Source: an uncultured Lachnospiraceae bacterium (GTDB lineage Bacteria; Bacillota; Clostridia; Lachnospirales; Lachnospiraceae). From it: 14,891 nucleotides of DNA. Both the position numbers and the translations under genes were made by a program. Each line of letters opens with the position of its first letter. Position 1 is the first letter of the stretch. Below, one piece after another: positions 12,845 through 14,891 of the stretch. The notes under the pieces are model-generated. The model was not told the DNA's origin and searched no databases. It saw nothing but the letters and a program-made list of their open reading frames with translations. The DNA lies in the NCBI GenBank assembly GCA_947178465.1, contig CAMWYL010000039.1:1-14891 (forward strand), read 5' to 3'.

Positions 12845-13480
12845 ATGGAGGAAAAGAAGGGGATTCTTTATTTACAGGAAACAGAACGGAGAAGAATTTC
12901 GGAAGAGCTTCACGATACGACGGTTCAGGAACTGGTTTATTTGTCGCAGCAGCTGGAGCTTGCTTTCCTGTATATGGATAAAGACCCTGTTCAGGCAAGG
13001 CTTGAGGTCCTGTCCTCCAGAAAGTATGTAAAGCATATCATTGATGGTATTCGTGATATTATCTATGACCTCCATCCGATAAGCTTTGACGATATCGGAT
13101 GGGAGGCGTCCATGGCGCGTCTTTATGATTCCTTAGCTTATAATAATGACATTAATGTCAGTTTTGATATTGAAAATCCGGATAATGATGATGGTGTTAC
13201 GGCAGTTTCTCTTTACAGGATTATCTGTGAGGCGTGCCGGAATGTTTTAAATCATTCTCAGGCGGAAAATATGTGGGTTTCGATGAAGACAGAAGGGGAT
13301 TCCATACGACTGCGGATTAAGGATGACGGGATTGGTTTTCGACAGACGGATATGGAGAAGCATTTTGGTTTGCAGTTTATTCGCGAGAAAGTCTTACTGC
13401 TGTCGGGTCGGATGGATATTGAGACGGGATGCGGCGGTACGGAGCTTTTGATTGAGGTTCCGGAGGGAGGTATGCGATAA
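12845..13480 (+). CDS. Short sensor-less histidine kinase (HisKA_3 family)
   Basis: Kinase of a two-component system, only 211 residues, with no membrane segment and no recognisable sensor domain. The dimerisation/phosphoacceptor domain starts almost at once: ETERRRISEELHDTTVQEL (12-30), with H23 as the likely phosphorylated histidine. The ATPase domain contains the N-box EACRNVLNHSQA (129-140), KDDGIGF (159-165) and GLQFIREKVLLLSGRMDIET (175-194), then GCGGTELLIEVP. These motifs are those of the DegS/NarX/LiaS group, which pairs with LuxR-type regulators. The start has GGGAGG (12835-12840) four bases upstream; nothing in frame upstream resembles a missing sensor. It must be cytoplasmic, so input would come from a partner protein or an internal signal. 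The response regulator gene follows after 214 bases. Confidence 0.92.
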   Translation: MEEKKGILYLQETERRRISEELHDTTVQELVYLSQQLELAFLYMDKDPVQARLEVLSSRKYVKHIIDGIRDIIYDLHPISFDDIGWEASMARLYDSLAYNNDINVSFDIENPDNDDGVTAVSLYRIICEACRNVLNHSQAENMWVSMKTEGDSIRLRIKDDGIGFRQTDMEKHFGLQFIREKVLLLSGRMDIETGCGGTELLIEVPEGGMR

Positions 13481-13694
13481 AAATGTGTGATAAGGCGGCA
13501 ACTGTCTGCTGATTGGATAGGTAGATTTCCATATTGTATCAGGTCAGGAATTTGATTTATGAGGATTTGGAAAAGCAAATCCGAGATTTTATAGGGAACG
13601 TTTATGGAGATGGGTTCTAAAAAAAGTGTTCTATTGCCAAGACAGAGCAGATTGGGTATGGCGTTGATTCTAAGGAATTGTAATAGGAGAATAC
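13481..13694 (+). other. Unusually long gap between kinase and response regulator
   Basis: 214 bases without a convincing gene. A frame open from 13525 to 13620 reads in a protein-like way (LYQVRNLIYEDLEKQIRDFI and a few more residues) but has no ATG or ribosome site. A second frame (ATG 13604 to TGA 13717, 37 residues) overlaps the regulator start and has no good site. No terminator or promoter is obvious. Confidence 0.4.
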
Positions 13695-14339
13695 ATGATA
13701 AAGGTGATGATAGCTGACGACCATAAGATGGTTCGGGAAGGTTTGCGGAAGTTAATTGAATTTGACGGAGATATAAGAGTGATAGCTGAATGTGGAGATG
13801 GAGCGGACTGTATCGCAAAGATTTCTACCGTGAAGCCGGATATTGTTTTGTTGGATATCAATATGCCGGATATGAACGGCATGGAGGTGCTTACATCCAT
13901 ACATGATGAGGAAATACGGCCGCGGATTTTGATGCTTACAGTGCACAATGAGATTGCGTATCTGATGAAGGCGCTTGATATGGGTGTCGATGGTTATATA
14001 TTGAAGGATTCAGATTCGCGGGAGTTGATTCGCGCAATTCGCTGTGTTTATGAGGGGGAGCGTTTTATAGAGCCGAGCCTGATACCGCTTTTAAATTCAA
14101 AGCTGATAGCCCGCGATTTGGATGAGAGAAAGGTTGACAGTCTTTCGGATAGGGAAGTGGAGGTTCTGAAGCTGGTTGCCGGCGGATTATTGAATAAGGA
14201 GATTGCTGACAGGCTGAGTATCAGTGAGCGGACAGTAAAGAATCATATGTCTAATATTTTCAGAAAGATTGATTGTACGGATAGGACACAAGCGGCAGTT
14301 TTCTGTATTCGTAGCGGGTTGGTGGATGTGCATCAATAA
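13695..14339 (+). CDS. NarL/FixJ-type DNA-binding response regulator
   Basis: 214-residue transcription factor, presumably phosphorylated by the upstream kinase. The receiver domain (1-120) has the acidic pair D8/D9, the phosphoacceptor D54 in PDIVLLDINMPDMNG, the switch threonine T82 and the conserved lysine K104. The C-terminal LuxR-type helix-turn-helix (about 148-205) is complete: LSDREVEVLKLVAGGLLNKE, then SISERTVKNHMSNIF with the usual KI ending. All catalytic and switch residues are intact. AGGAGA (13685-13690) lies four bases before the ATG. The domain types match the HisKA_3 kinase, so the two form a pair despite the gap. Target genes are not evident; the inverted repeat before the kinase is one candidate. 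Convergent with the decayed KtrA gene. Confidence 0.96.
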   Translation: MIKVMIADDHKMVREGLRKLIEFDGDIRVIAECGDGADCIAKISTVKPDIVLLDINMPDMNGMEVLTSIHDEEIRPRILMLTVHNEIAYLMKALDMGVDGYILKDSDSRELIRAIRCVYEGERFIEPSLIPLLNSKLIARDLDERKVDSLSDREVEVLKLVAGGLLNKEIADRLSISERTVKNHMSNIFRKIDCTDRTQAAVFCIRSGLVDVHQ

Positions 14340-14359
14340 TATGACGGTTATATCATTTT

Positions 14360-14826
14360 TTAGATAAAATTTTTCAATTTAGTATTCTTTCCGAAAAGAA
14401 TGAAGATATCATTCTTTTGTGTCGAATTCTCTGCGGACAGATTGATAAGTAATGCATTGCCGAGCTTGGTGAATATTTTTGTCTGCATTTTATTATAGGC
14501 TTTTGCGATAATCTGCTTGATTCCCTGTTTGATTAATGTCTCTTCATTTTCGTGAGTAACATTTTAAATGTCTGCATGCAGACATTTGATGACTGCCACA
14601 GAGGTCAAATACCCAGCCCTTTAAGTGTATCAAACTTGATATTCCGTTGCTTGCAGCGGGGTTTCTGATTTGTAAGATCGACGCGCATAGCGAGTGTCAT
14701 GTATTCGGCAATTTACCTTATGTGCTTTTTGGTGTGGTCAATGATAAGTACCTTACAGCTATTTGCTTCGAAGTGTTTTGTCAAGCTGAATCCAAATTTT
14801 CCAAGTTTGATTATAATATATTTTTT
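14360..14826 (-). pseudogene. Decayed potassium-uptake regulatory protein KtrA/TrkA
   Basis: No intact ORF exists, but the minus strand reads as pieces of a KtrA/TrkA NAD-binding (RCK_N) protein, which gates a K+ channel (KtrB/TrkH). From 14826: KKYIIIKLGKFGFSLTKHFE, then CKVLIIDHTKKHIR, a TAA stop (14713-14715), and IAEYMTLAMRVDLTNQ, matching the family's GLGxFGxxL, VLxID and IAxxxTxAxxxDxTD pattern. A TGA follows at 14615-14617, then NVCMQTFKMLLTK. The frame then shifts and continues as GIKQIIAKAYNKMQTKIFTK LG, the usual IAKA...H/Q-x-K-I-L-x-K-L/I-G block. Another shift near 14440 gives ISSFFSERIL. The first Rossmann glycine is replaced by Lys, no start codon remains, and the TrkA_C domain is absent. 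At about 155 codons it is shorter than the usual 215-220. Identification rests on pattern recognition. Confidence 0.72.
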
Positions 14827-14891
14827 ATGTGTGCGTGTTCTAATATTTTATACTAAGTTTATCTTTTCTGTTTATTTTCTGTTATATTCTT

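Noticed and set aside
13604..13717. 37-codon plus-strand frame overlapping the regulator start
   Set aside because: No good ribosome site; it overlaps another gene's translation start and has no recognisable content.
13258..13818. Minus-strand open frame of 186 codons across the kinase-regulator junction
   Set aside because: It is largely antisense to the kinase and regulator, begins inside the regulator, and its composition (many Ile, Leu, Pro, Ser) is that of a shadow frame.
14341..14360. Possible terminator after the response regulator (ATGA...TCAT followed by T's)
   Set aside because: The stem is only four pairs and A/T-rich, too weak to call.
14647..14856. Plus-strand open frame of 69 codons
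   Set aside because: It starts with TTG without a ribosome site, and it is the antisense of the ktrA-like pieces, which explain the sequence better.

Overview
The window is the replication-origin segment of a low-to-mid GC Firmicute, most likely a Clostridia/Lachnospiraceae-type bacterium. This rests on the order dnaA (leftward) | oriC | rpmH-rnpA-yidD-yidC-jag | mnmE-mnmG-rsmG (rightward), on TTATCCACA-type DnaA boxes, and on the protein style (DnaA, YidC with a long insertion, SpoIIIJ-associated Jag). The species cannot be named from the sequence alone.

Layout. 1-141: AT-rich space downstream of dnaA with a perfect DnaA box; dnaN would be expected just off the left edge. 142-1506: dnaA on the minus strand. 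1507-2042: oriC, with DnaA boxes in both orientations in two similarly arranged clusters, plus back-to-back promoters for dnaA and rpmH. 2043-4950: ribosomal protein L34, RNase P protein, YidD, YidC/OxaA and Jag/KhpB, ended by a hairpin terminator; a second hairpin right after rpmH probably reduces read-through into rnpA. 5033-9527: tRNA modification genes mnmE and mnmG, a small unrecognised protein coupled to mnmG, and the 16S rRNA methyltransferase rsmG. All of these run away from the origin on the leading strand.

9530-12705 is an accessory stretch. It holds a membrane-anchored BspA-like leucine-rich-repeat protein with a calcium-loop-like C-terminal motif, on the lagging strand behind an array of four 11-bp tandem repeats; an unrecognised acidic protein, also lagging strand; a coding-like fragment; a frameshifted small gene; and a bacterial SUFU-domain protein. 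The SUFU family and the small W-rich protein suggest a leftover immunity-type island with no visible toxin, but that is an inference.

12845-14339 encodes a two-component pair: a very short, sensor-less HisKA_3-type histidine kinase and a NarL/LuxR-type response regulator, separated by an unusual 214-nt gap. A near-perfect inverted repeat lies before the kinase.

14360-14826 (minus) has no intact ORF. Translated in pieces, it reads as a decayed KtrA/TrkA potassium-channel regulatory subunit with in-frame stops, frameshifts and a missing C-terminal domain. This pseudogene is the least obvious feature of the window. Together with the frameshifted 11712 gene and the fragment at 11594-11722, it marks the right half as a region of gene decay.
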